From Hyphomicrobiales bacterium (GTDB lineage Bacteria > Pseudomonadota > Alphaproteobacteria > Rhizobiales > Beijerinckiaceae), in NCBI GenBank assembly GCA_028290595.1, contig JAQGJO010000157.1, forward strand, positions 1-10,725: a DNA stretch of 10,725 nt, read 5' to 3'. Each line of letters starts with the position of its first letter. The stretch's first letter is position 1. The position numbers were made by a program, and so were the translations under genes. A model generated the notes under the pieces. That model did not search any database. It was not told where the DNA came from and was given only the letters and a program-made list of their open reading frames with translations. Positions 1-6,872 of the stretch are shown piece after piece.

Positions 1-758
1 CGAGCAATGTCACCGGCCCGTGCGAAATGTTCAGCAAGCGCGGTTATGTCACCCTTGGTTTCGACATGCGCGGCTGCGGCGACAGCGAAGGCAAGAAGGC
101 CAATCTCATCTGCCTCGAACAGGTGGCTGACACCAGCAGCGCCGTCACCTTCCTGCAGGGCAGGCCCGAGGTTGACGGCGCGCGCATCGGTCTGCTCGGA
201 TCGAGCTTCGGCGCCGCCGTCGCGGTCTATACCGGCAGCGTCGACAAGAGGGTCGCCGCCGTCATTTCATCCGGGGGCTGGGGCGACGGCGAGCGCAAGT
301 TTCGCGGCCAGCATGTGGGCGCCGAAGCCTGGGCCAAATTCACCGGCATGCTGGCGGAAGGCAAACGTCACCGCGAGAAGACCGGCGAATCTCTGATGGT
401 GCCGCGCTACGATATCGTGCCGATCCCGCCCGAATTGCGCGGCCATCTTGCGCAAGGCTCGATCCAGATGTTCACTGCCGAAACGGCGCAAAGCATGTTC
501 GATTTCCGCGCTGATGATGTGGTGCATCAGATGGCGCCGCGTCCGCTGCTGCTGCTGCACAGTTCGGTCGATTCAGTGACGCCGACCGAGCAGTCGATCG
601 AACTGTTCAAGCGCGCAGGCCAGCCGACCGATCTGCATCTGTTTGCCGAGACCGATCATTTCATGTTCTCGGACGAGAATTTGCGCGTGCACCACGTGCT
701 GTTCGACTGGCTGGATCGCAATTTCCCGGCAGCGGCGAGACAGCCCGCTCACGCCTGA
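1..758 (+). CDS. alpha/beta-hydrolase (3' part; 5' end outside window)
   Basis: The reading frame is open from base 3 without a start, so the gene enters from the left edge; about 251 residues are visible, ending at TGA 756-758. The first ATG (27) falls inside the fold, in the run that leads to FDMRGCGDSEG, and is not a plausible start. The nucleophile elbow is GSSFG (nucleophile Ser near bases 204-206). The acid is probably the Asp of HSSVDSVTP, and the His is in AETDHFMF near the C-terminus, so all three catalytic residues are present in the usual order. The LGFDMRGCGDSEG stretch resembles dienelactone-hydrolase/YcjY-like and S9/S15-type serine hydrolases. It is probably a soluble cytoplasmic esterase or peptidase-like enzyme; the substrate is unknown. 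It converges on the next gene with a 7-base gap. The family is secure, the exact reaction is not. Confidence 0.88.
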   Translation, partial: SNVTGPCEMFSKRGYVTLGFDMRGCGDSEGKKANLICLEQVADTSSAVTFLQGRPEVDGARIGLLGSSFGAAVAVYTGSVDKRVAAVISSGGWGDGERKFRGQHVGAEAWAKFTGMLAEGKRHREKTGESLMVPRYDIVPIPPELRGHLAQGSIQMFTAETAQSMFDFRADDVVHQMAPRPLLLLHSSVDSVTPTEQSIELFKRAGQPTDLHLFAETDHFMFSDENLRVHHVLFDWLDRNFPAAARQPAHA

Positions 759-765
759 TCTGAAT

Positions 766-1146
766 TTACGGGTTGGTGGCGAGCTTGCCGTCGGCGCCGA
801 CGGGGATGGTCGTCACCTTGCGCGGCACGGAGCCGAAAATATCTCGCGGCGGCGACAGGGTCGGCGGATCGTCTTTCGCCTCGACATTGACTGGCTGGCT
901 GCCGGCCGGGCGTGCGGAAGTGGCGGCCGTCGTCACAGTCGTCGCAGGGTTTGCAGCCGGCGTTGTTGTCGCCGGGATCGCTTCCGCTTCTTTCACTGCC
1001 TGGCCGCCACCGAACATTGCCTGAGCAAAAACTGCGATCGCCACAAGGGCGCAGACCGCAAGTCCGGCGAAGCAGAATTTCATGACGTAGTCGGTCGTCA
1101 GACTCAATTTACGTGGCACAACTGAACTCCGCGCCGGTTGATCCAT
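766..1146 (-). CDS. hypothetical protein, single N-terminal membrane segment, Ala/Pro/Thr-rich
   Basis: I do not recognise this 126-residue protein. It has a basic N-terminus (residues 1-20), one strongly hydrophobic segment at about 22-44 (starting MKFCFAGLAV), then a low-complexity stretch at 50-100 rich in Ala, Thr and Pro, and a short C-terminal tail containing DIFGSVPRK and TIPVGADGK. This suggests an inner-membrane anchor with a disordered periplasmic tail, or a poorly cleaved signal sequence. The first ATG (1144-1146) has no clear Shine-Dalgarno; Met22 (1081-1083) is an alternative start that would put the hydrophobic segment at the very N-terminus. The minus strand was chosen over the overlapping plus-strand frames because only this one gives a coherent protein layout, and it is divergent from the MmgE/PrpD gene with a 113-base gap that can hold both promoters. 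No function is assigned. Confidence 0.68.
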   Translation of the reverse strand: MDQPARSSVVPRKLSLTTDYVMKFCFAGLAVCALVAIAVFAQAMFGGGQAVKEAEAIPATTTPAANPATTVTTAATSARPAGSQPVNVEAKDDPPTLSPPRDIFGSVPRKVTTIPVGADGKLATNP

Positions 1147-1259
1147 CGAAAATCATGGCTCGATATGGTGTATTGCACCCCATTATGGCGAAATCTCGGA
1201 TGGCGATGCAAGCCCTTGGCAAAGCATTGGTTATCGCGAGCTAAAGGAAACTAATCCTT

Positions 1260-2588
1260 ATGACGACGATCGATGATCTTGCCGGCCGCATTCTGGAGGA
1301 GAGTACGGCGCCGGTGACGCGCCTGAACCTGTCTTTGCTCGATATCGCAGCCTCCATGCTGGCCGGCTCCGCGACGTCCGAGGCGAAGCCGCTGGCCGCC
1401 CATCTGGCAGGCGATGCCTGGAGCGCATCGATCCCCGACAGGATCGCGCTGGCGGTGGCAATGACGCGGCTCAGCGAGGTCGACGACATCCATATGGCCT
1501 CCTGCACGACGCCTGGATCAATCGTCGTGCCGACCGCGCTGCTGGTCGGCGCCCATGCGGAACAGGACGTGCGCACCCTTGCCCGCGCATTGCTCGCCGG
1601 CTATCGCGTCATGATGCGTCTCGGCCGCGGCGTCGATGGTCCGCGCATTCTTTATCGCGGCATCTGGCCGACTTATCTGCTGGCGCCCGTCGGTGCCGCG
1701 GCCACAGCCGCCGTCCTCCTCGGGGCTGGGCAGGCCGAGCTTGCCAAGGCCATCGCCATGGCGCTGAACCTCTCATCCGGCGGCGCCGGCGGCCACGCCA
1801 AAGGCGTTTCGCCGCGCTGGATGCTCGCAGGCCTGGCGGCCGCCAATGGTGTGCGCGCCGCGCGCGCGGCCTGCGACGGATTTTCACCCGACCTCAGCCT
1901 GCTCGATGGCGGCTGGCTCGAAAAAGTCCATGGCCTGGCGTTCGATCGCACCCGCGCCCTGGCCGACGACGGTTGTGATCTGGGCGATCTCAGCATGAAA
2001 CCGGTTTGCGCCGCCAAGCAGACGATCGCCGCGCTGGACGCGTTTCGGACTTTGCTCGCGCGCGGCATCGACGCCGAGAAGATCGAATCCGTTCGCATCG
2101 GCGTGCCGAATGATTATGTCGCAATGATTTCCGGACGCGGCGGCGTTACATCCCGCCTCAGCCGCATGACCACGATCGCCTATCATTGCGGGCTCGCGGC
2201 ATTCGAGCCTGATCTATTGAACGATGTGGAACGCATCGATCGCACCGGCGATCCGCGCATCGCCGCGCTGATGAGCAAGGTCGAGGTAACGCACGATCCA
2301 CAACTCGATCATTATTTTCCCGAGCGCTGGCCGGCGCGCGTCACGATTGTTGCGAACGGCAAAACCGAGAGCCTCGAAATTGTCGATGCGCTCGGTGATC
2401 CCGGCCGTCCGCTTGAAGGTGCGGCTTTTGAGGCGAAATTCATGGCGCTCGCGGCGCCCGTCATCGCGCAAAATGCTGCACAACGCCTGTTTGTCGCAGG
2501 CCTGGGCGCATTGTTCGATACGGCGAATCTGTCAGCCTTCCGAAATCAGCTTTTTCATGCGATTCCGGCGCTCAAAGTGACTAAATAA
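1260..2588 (+). CDS. MmgE/PrpD family protein
   Basis: The 442-residue length fits the MmgE/PrpD family (2-methylcitrate dehydratase, cis-aconitate decarboxylase, iminodisuccinate epimerase and many uncharacterised relatives). The family layout is visible: an all-helical first part with EVDDIHMASCTTPGS near 73-87, GYRVMMRLGRG near 114-124, the small-residue run PVGAAATAAVLLGAG near 143-157, a Gly-rich segment at 173-183, and the KPVCAAKQTIAALDAF block near 247-262 that opens the second domain. AAAGGAAA at 1243-1250 lies 9 bases before the ATG, a good ribosome site. The gene stands alone: no prpB/prpC-like methylcitrate genes are next to it, so a true PrpD role is not supported and the substrate is open. 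Downstream is yqgE, with a 63-base gap. The family call is firm; the reaction is unknown. Confidence 0.9.
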   Translation: MTTIDDLAGRILEESTAPVTRLNLSLLDIAASMLAGSATSEAKPLAAHLAGDAWSASIPDRIALAVAMTRLSEVDDIHMASCTTPGSIVVPTALLVGAHAEQDVRTLARALLAGYRVMMRLGRGVDGPRILYRGIWPTYLLAPVGAAATAAVLLGAGQAELAKAIAMALNLSSGGAGGHAKGVSPRWMLAGLAAANGVRAARAACDGFSPDLSLLDGGWLEKVHGLAFDRTRALADDGCDLGDLSMKPVCAAKQTIAALDAFRTLLARGIDAEKIESVRIGVPNDYVAMISGRGGVTSRLSRMTTIAYHCGLAAFEPDLLNDVERIDRTGDPRIAALMSKVEVTHDPQLDHYFPERWPARVTIVANGKTESLEIVDALGDPGRPLEGAAFEAKFMALAAPVIAQNAAQRLFVAGLGALFDTANLSAFRNQLFHAIPALKVTK

Positions 2589-2651
2589 TTCGCATTGCTT
2601 GTTAAATTTTGCATCCTTGTTTGCGCCAGATTTGCGCCCTACATTCCAGCG

Positions 2652-3275
2652 ATGAGCTTTGATCGCATCAGGACATCCGAAGACCGGAACGACAAGGACA
2701 TGAGCCTTGAAGGGCAAATGCTGATCGCCATGCCGAGCATGGGCGATCCACGCTTCGAGCGTTCCGTCATTTATGTGTGTGCCCATTCCGCCAATGGCGC
2801 CATGGGCATTCGCGTCAACCGCCAGTCGCGGCGGGTGAAATTTCCCGAACTGCTGGTGCAGCTCGAAGTGATCGGCTCGGAAGAGACCATTCGTCTTCCG
2901 CCGCCGGTCGTTGACGTGCAGGTTCTGCGTGGCGGACCGGTCGATCGCGGGCGCGGATTCGTGCTTCACTCTCCCGACTTCTTCACGCCATCGTCCTCCC
3001 TCGCTATTTCCGACGATATCGCGCTGACCGCCACCGTCGACATTCTGCGCGCCATCGCCAAAGGCGAAGGCCCGAAAAAGTCGGTGCTCGCTTTGGGCTA
3101 TGCCGGCTGGGCCGAGGGTCAGCTTGAAATAGAAATCCAGAAGAACGGCTGGCTCACCTGTCCGGCCGACGAGGCGATCATTTTCGATTCGAGCCATGAG
3201 ACGAAATACGAGCGGGCGCTGAAGAAGATCGGCGTCGATCTCTCCATGCTGTCGGTGCAGATGGGCCGCGCGTAA
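2652..3275 (+). CDS. yqgE: YqgE/AlgH family protein (UPF0301)
   Basis: The protein matches the YqgE/AlgH family throughout: [25 protein letters not shown] (about 21-45), NGAMGIRVN (48-56), [17 protein letters not shown] (91-107), [18 protein letters not shown] (121-138) and [20 protein letters not shown] (146-168). Family members are small soluble proteins of roughly 185-210 residues with no settled biochemical role; AlgH has been linked to regulation in Pseudomonas. ATG 2652 was chosen because it gives 207 residues with a short variable N-terminal tail, as I remember for relatives. An in-frame ATG at 2595 would add a hydrophobic, Cys-containing leader with no family match, and ATG 2700 would begin just before the conserved core. 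No start has a well-spaced Shine-Dalgarno, so the start is the least certain part. The gene converges on acuI with 6 bases between the two stop codons. Confidence 0.92.
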   Translation: MSFDRIRTSEDRNDKDMSLEGQMLIAMPSMGDPRFERSVIYVCAHSANGAMGIRVNRQSRRVKFPELLVQLEVIGSEETIRLPPPVVDVQVLRGGPVDRGRGFVLHSPDFFTPSSSLAISDDIALTATVDILRAIAKGEGPKKSVLALGYAGWAEGQLEIEIQKNGWLTCPADEAIIFDSSHETKYERALKKIGVDLSMLSVQMGRA

Positions 3276-3287
3276 GGTCTCTTACGC
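3270..3287. terminator. short perfect stem-loop between convergent yqgE and acuI
   Basis: GCGTAAG (3270-3276) and CTTACGC (3281-3287) form a perfect 7-bp inverted repeat with the loop GTCT. The two arms contain the stop codons of the two convergent genes: TAA at 3273-3275 for yqgE and TTA (TAA on the other strand) at 3282-3284 for acuI. There is no T-tract on either side, so intrinsic termination is only a possibility; the position between convergent genes is what suggests it. Confidence 0.4.
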
Positions 3288-4268
3288 CATATCGATTACG
3301 ATGCGGCCGCGCACTTTGCCGGCGACGATCTCCTGCGCAACATCCATCGTGCGCGCAAACGCAACGTGCGTCGTCATCGTCCCCAGCAGATCTTTGTCGA
3401 GATCGCGCGCCAGCCGCTGCCAGGCCGCGAGCCGCTCGTCCCGTGGGCATTGCACACTGTCAACGCCGAGCAGGGCAACGCCGCGCAGGATGAACGGCGC
3501 CACTGTCGCCGGCAGGTCGAGCCCCTGCGCCAGTCCGCAGGCGGCAACCGCGCCGCGGTATTTCGTTTGCGCCAGCACATTGGCCAGTGTGTGCGAGCCG
3601 ACGGAATCGACCGCCGCCGCCCAGCGCTCTTTGCCCAGCGGCCGGCCGGGTTCGGACAGTTCCTGGCGTGCGATGATCTCGTCGGCGCCGATCCGCTTGA
3701 GATAATCCGCTTCCTCCGGCCGTCCCGTCGATGCGATGACATGCCAGCCGGCTTGCTTTAGCAACGCGACAGCGATCGATCCGACACCACCGGCGGCGCC
3801 CGTGACGAGGACAGGCCCGTCCGCTGGCTTGGCGCCATGTTTCTCCAGCGCCAGCAGGCAAAGCTGCGCGGTGAAACCGGCAGTACCGATGGCCATCGCT
3901 TGCTCGCTCGAAAGCCCTGCGGGCAGGGGCACAAGCCAGTCTGACTTGATCCTCGCCTTCTGCGCGAAGCCGCCGAGATGTTGTTCGCCGACACCAAAGC
4001 CCGTCAGCACGACGGCATCGCCGGGCTTGAAACTCGACGACGCGCTCGTCTCGACGATCCCTGAGAAGTCGATGCCGGGGATCATCGGGAAACGCCGCAC
4101 CACCGGCGATTTGCCGGTGATGGCAAGACCATCCTTATAGTTGAGCGTCGAATGGCTGACGCGAACCGTGACGTCGCCGTCCATCAGCTCGCTTTCGTCG
4201 AAATCGACGAAGGCGGCGGATGTGCCTTTATCCAGTTTGTCGATGCGGATGGCGCGGAACGTCGGCAT
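3282..4268 (-). CDS. acuI: AcuI/YhdH-type NADPH-dependent acryloyl-CoA reductase (MDR family)
   Basis: This zinc-free medium-chain dehydrogenase/reductase has 328 residues, the usual length for YhdH/AcuI. Visible features: HSTLNYKDGLAITGK (39-53), PMIPGIDFSG (61-70), PLPAGLSSEQAMAIGTAGFTA (115-134), the Rossmann motif GAAGGVGS (157-164), STGR (180-183) placed to bind the 2'-phosphate of NADPH, and the C-terminal KVRGRIVID (318-326). AcuI reduces acryloyl-CoA to propionyl-CoA in the cytoplasm, in 3-hydroxypropionate and DMSP breakdown, and helps clear toxic acryloyl-CoA; YhdH relatives are also annotated as quinone oxidoreductases. It lies 24 bases downstream of the MFS transporter gene and is almost surely co-transcribed with it. 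The gap carries two copies of AGGACGAA on the coding strand, 14 bases apart; the nearer one provides the Shine-Dalgarno. Subfamily call good; physiological substrate inferred. Confidence 0.87.
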   Translation of the reverse strand: MPTFRAIRIDKLDKGTSAAFVDFDESELMDGDVTVRVSHSTLNYKDGLAITGKSPVVRRFPMIPGIDFSGIVETSASSSFKPGDAVVLTGFGVGEQHLGGFAQKARIKSDWLVPLPAGLSSEQAMAIGTAGFTAQLCLLALEKHGAKPADGPVLVTGAAGGVGSIAVALLKQAGWHVIASTGRPEEADYLKRIGADEIIARQELSEPGRPLGKERWAAAVDSVGSHTLANVLAQTKYRGAVAACGLAQGLDLPATVAPFILRGVALLGVDSVQCPRDERLAAWQRLARDLDKDLLGTMTTHVAFARTMDVAQEIVAGKVRGRIVIDMA

Positions 4269-4292
4269 GGTTCGTCCTAATGGCTTCGTCCT
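4269..4292 (-). promoter_or_regulatory. duplicated Shine-Dalgarno-like sequence between MFS and acuI genes
   Basis: On the minus strand the 24-base gap contains AGGACGAA twice (complement TTCGTCC at 4271-4277 and 4285-4291), period 14. The nearer copy is correctly placed for the acuI ATG; the farther one follows directly on the transporter stop codon. This could aid translational coupling or re-initiation. Confidence 0.4.
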
Positions 4293-5543
4293 TTACGCAG
4301 CGGCAGGTACTTCACGGCGTTCGATCGGCTTTTCGATGATCGGCAAGTTGAGCGCCGCCGACATGACGCCGAGCGCGATCGAGAGCCACCAGACGATACT
4401 ATAAGAGCCCGTCGCCTCGCGCAGATAGCCCGCGAGCATCAGCCCGATAAAGCCGCCGAGCTGATGATTGAGGAAGGCGAGACCGTAGAGCGTCGAGAAA
4501 TATTTCGTGCCGAACATGACGCCGATGAGCGCCGATGTCGGGGGTACGCTCGACAGCCACAACAGGCCGGTCAACACGCCGAACATCAAGGTCGACAGCG
4601 GCGTCACCGGCATCGAGATGTAAACGAGGGTGACAAGTGAGCGCGACAGATAGATGAACGACAGCAGCCAGTTTTTCGGCATGCGGTCGGCGAGCCAGCC
4701 GGAACTCATCGAACCGATGATGTTGAAAATGCCGACCAGCGCGAAAGCCCAATAGCCGACACTTGGCGGCAGGCCGGATTCGACCACGTATCTCTGGAAG
4801 TGGACGGTGACGAAGGCAAGCTGGAAACCGCAGGTGAAGAAGCCCGCGACCAGCAGCAGATAGGAGCGATGGCCGAAGGCTTCCGCCAGCGCCTGCCGGA
4901 ACGATTGCTTCTGCGCCATGGTGGCATTGTCCGGCACCGGGTCCGGCCGCTTCTGCAGGAAGATCGTCAGCGGAATGCAGCACAGAATGAGCGCCGCAAA
5001 AACGAACACCGTCGTGTGCCAGCCATAAGCGGCGATCATGCCGCCTGCCAGTGGCGAAAACAGAAACTGCCCGAAAGATCCCGCAGCCGTGCCGATGCCG
5101 AAGGCGAACGACCGGCGCTCCGGCGGCAGCAGCTTGCCGAACGCGCCGATGATCAGGTTGAACGAGCAGGATGAAATGCCGAGGCCGAGCAGCACGCCTT
5201 GCGTCAGCATGAAGCTTGTCGGCGTCGACGACCATGTCATCAGCGACAGGCCGAAGGCGTAGACGATGGCGCCGAAGATGAGAACCCTGCCGCTGCCGTA
5301 TTTGTCGGCGATGGCGCCTGCGAACGGCTGGCCCAGGCCCCAGAACAGATATTGCAGCGCCATCGCGAACGAGAAAATGTCCGAGCCGAATTTGAACTCG
5401 CCGAGGATGGGAAGCTGGAACTGGCCGATGGCCGAGCGCGGCCCGAACGTCATGATCGCGAGCAGGCAGCCGGCCGCAACAATAACCTGCGGCGGGAACC
5501 GGTTGCGGGTTCCGGTCACTTGCGCTCCCGCGGTGCCGCCCAT
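4293..5543 (-). CDS. MFS transporter, probably organic-anion (monocarboxylate/OFA-like)
   Basis: A 416-residue protein with about 12 hydrophobic segments in two sets of six, separated by a hydrophilic loop at about 197-222 (QKRPDPVPDN...). The first cytoplasmic loop carries the MFS motif A variant GAIADKYGSGRV (76-87), and SGWLADRMPKN (281-291) is its weaker counterpart in the second half. The N-terminus (first 16 residues) and a charged tail (EKPIERREVPAAA) are predicted to face the cytoplasm. The overall look resembles the bacterial monocarboxylate/oxalate-formate-type clusters, but the substrate cannot be read from the sequence. GAGGGAG (5553-5559 on the coding strand) ends 9 bases before the ATG, a strong ribosome site. 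acuI follows after 24 bases, and the dehydrogenase gene precedes it by 166 bases, which suggests import of an acid that the two enzymes handle. Confidence 0.9.
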   Translation of the reverse strand: MGGTAGAQVTGTRNRFPPQVIVAAGCLLAIMTFGPRSAIGQFQLPILGEFKFGSDIFSFAMALQYLFWGLGQPFAGAIADKYGSGRVLIFGAIVYAFGLSLMTWSSTPTSFMLTQGVLLGLGISSCSFNLIIGAFGKLLPPERRSFAFGIGTAAGSFGQFLFSPLAGGMIAAYGWHTTVFVFAALILCCIPLTIFLQKRPDPVPDNATMAQKQSFRQALAEAFGHRSYLLLVAGFFTCGFQLAFVTVHFQRYVVESGLPPSVGYWAFALVGIFNIIGSMSSGWLADRMPKNWLLSFIYLSRSLVTLVYISMPVTPLSTLMFGVLTGLLWLSSVPPTSALIGVMFGTKYFSTLYGLAFLNHQLGGFIGLMLAGYLREATGSYSIVWWLSIALGVMSAALNLPIIEKPIERREVPAAA

Positions 5544-5686
5544 CTCAAATCACTCCCTCGACCCGCAAATCACCTGCATGTGGTCGTTTGTCGCGGCACC
5601 ATAAGGATATGGCTGCCGACGGCCTAACGCATTTTCGCATGGCTCGCATGCGGATCCCTGTGAGTCAGGAACCCGTCAAGATCAAA

Positions 5687-5716
5687 CACTTGAGATCAAG
5701 CTGATGGGATCAAGTG
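5687..5716 (-). terminator. inverted repeat over the dehydrogenase stop codon; possible weak terminator/attenuator
   Basis: CACTTGA (5687-5693) and TCAAGTG (5710-5716) are perfect 7-bp inverted arms, 16 bases apart; a nested CTTGA-GA-TCAAG (5689-5700) gives an alternative fold. On the minus strand the hairpin begins in the last codons of the dehydrogenase, includes its TGA stop, and is followed only by TTTGATC, so it would be a weak intrinsic terminator. It may set the level of readthrough into the transporter gene. Confidence 0.3.
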
Positions 5717-6780
5717 GGCAGCAGACTCTTGCCGCCGAAGCGCTGCTTCCACCCGCCAATGGCTTCTTCATTGACGACATGGCGGGGCACTTCGCCCTGC
5801 AGCAGATCGAACACCGCCTTCTCGACCCAGCCGGAGGCCAGTTGCAGGCCGGTGCCGACGTTGTTGGAAATCATGTGCGGCGACAGCAGCACGTTGTCTC
5901 CGAGGCTGAGGATCGGCGTCTGCGGATCCGGCGGCTCTTCCGGCAGAACGTCAAGCGCGGCGCCGGCGATCTTCTTGTCTTCCAGCGCGTCGAACAAGGC
6001 ATCGACATCGACGATAGGCCCGCGCGCGGCGTTGACGAGCAACGCACTCTTTTTCATCATCGCTATGCGTTCGGCGTTGATGAGCTTGGTCGTCTCGCGC
6101 GTCAGATTGCAGTGGACCGTCACCACATCGCATTCTTTCAGCAGGGTCTCGAGGCTGACGCTGCGCGCATTGTGCAGAACGAATTTTGATTCATCGACAT
6201 AGGGGTCATAAGCCATCAGCCGCACGCGCCACGGCGCGAACAGGTCGGCAACCCGTGAGCCGATACGGCCGAGGCCGATGATGCCGATGGCGAGGCCCGG
6301 ATAATCGTCCATATGGCGCGCGCCGACATAGACGCCCTGCAGCGACGGATCGCGCCAGCCGCCGTTCTTGACGTGCCTGTCCTTCTCGCGAATTTTCTTC
6401 AGCACGGTGAGGATGTTGGCGACCGTGCCTTCCGCCACGCCGCCCCAATTAGGCTCGGTAGGCGAATGAATGACCAGAATGCCGAGCTCGGTTGCCGCCT
6501 CCACGTCCACATTGTCGAAGCCGACCGTGTATTTGACGATGGCACGCAGGTTCGGCGCGCTTTCCAGCGATTTGCGCGTCACCTGGGTGGAGCGGTTGGC
6601 GACGCCGACGCCGACCGATGTATCTGGCGCAAAAACCATTTCCACGATTTCGCGGCGGTTGGCGGCCTTCGCCCAGACTTCGTCGGGCCGAATGACCTCG
6701 ATGCCGGCTTCGTGCATGCGGCGGTAGGATTCGCCGGTTTCATCGACCGGATTGTAGATATGCACCTTCGGCTTTTGCAT
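5710..6780 (-). CDS. D-isomer-specific 2-hydroxyacid dehydrogenase (CtBP/SerA-like)
   Basis: A 356-residue NAD(P)-dependent dehydrogenase of the D-2-hydroxyacid family, which interconverts 2-oxo acids and D-2-hydroxyacids in the cytoplasm. The substrate-domain motif KYTVGFDNVDVEAATELGI is at 83-101 and GGVAEGTVANIL at 113-124. The nucleotide-binding GLGRIG is at 169-174, with Asp192 of AYDPY placed for NAD(H) preference. The catalytic trio is complete: Arg253 in NAARGPIVD, Glu281/282 in LPEEPPD, and His302 in LSPHM. The C-terminal tail (about 336-356) is longer than in minimal members. GGGGGA sits about 7 bases before the ATG. The gene is divergent from the uracil-DNA glycosylase (92-base gap with operator-like repeats) and heads the minus-strand block with the MFS transporter and acuI. 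It could be a glyoxylate/hydroxypyruvate reductase or phosphoglycerate-dehydrogenase relative; the substrate is unassigned. Confidence 0.9.
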   Translation of the reverse strand: MQKPKVHIYNPVDETGESYRRMHEAGIEVIRPDEVWAKAANRREIVEMVFAPDTSVGVGVANRSTQVTRKSLESAPNLRAIVKYTVGFDNVDVEAATELGILVIHSPTEPNWGGVAEGTVANILTVLKKIREKDRHVKNGGWRDPSLQGVYVGARHMDDYPGLAIGIIGLGRIGSRVADLFAPWRVRLMAYDPYVDESKFVLHNARSVSLETLLKECDVVTVHCNLTRETTKLINAERIAMMKKSALLVNAARGPIVDVDALFDALEDKKIAGAALDVLPEEPPDPQTPILSLGDNVLLSPHMISNNVGTGLQLASGWVEKAVFDLLQGEVPRHVVNEEAIGGWKQRFGGKSLLPT

Positions 6781-6817
6781 CGCGTTTCCCCCAAGCGTTC
6801 GCCCTTCACTACACGAT

Positions 6818-6852
6818 TGCGGTCCACCGCATCAAATTTGTAGTCGACCGCA
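6818..6852. promoter_or_regulatory. candidate operator: inverted repeat plus third half-site in divergent gap
   Basis: TGCGGT (6818-6823) and ACCGCA (6826-6831) form a perfect inverted repeat with a 2-base spacer. A third ACCGCA lies at 6847-6852, exactly 21 bases after the second, about two helical turns. The site sits in the 92-base gap between the divergent dehydrogenase and glycosylase genes, where a regulator of either could bind. No regulator gene is in the window, so the assignment is an inference. Confidence 0.35.
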
Positions 6853-6872
6853 GCACCCATTAGGATGGGCCC

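Noticed and set aside
1167..1179. GGTG-TATTG-CACC partial palindrome in the gap before the MmgE/PrpD gene
   Set aside because: Only 4-bp arms; expected by chance in this composition, so not listed as an operator.
2595..2651. Longer yqgE start at ATG 2595
   Set aside because: The extra 19 residues are hydrophobic with two Cys and do not look like the family N-terminus; the stretch better serves as an upstream control region.
2532..3197. Minus-strand open frame of 221 codons opposite yqgE
   Set aside because: yqgE on the plus strand matches its family along the whole length; the antisense product shows no motif.
4399..5235. Minus-strand open frame of 278 codons within the MFS transporter gene
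   Set aside because: Same strand, different frame; the transporter frame has 12 membrane segments and motif A, whereas this one is His/Arg/Ala-rich without order.
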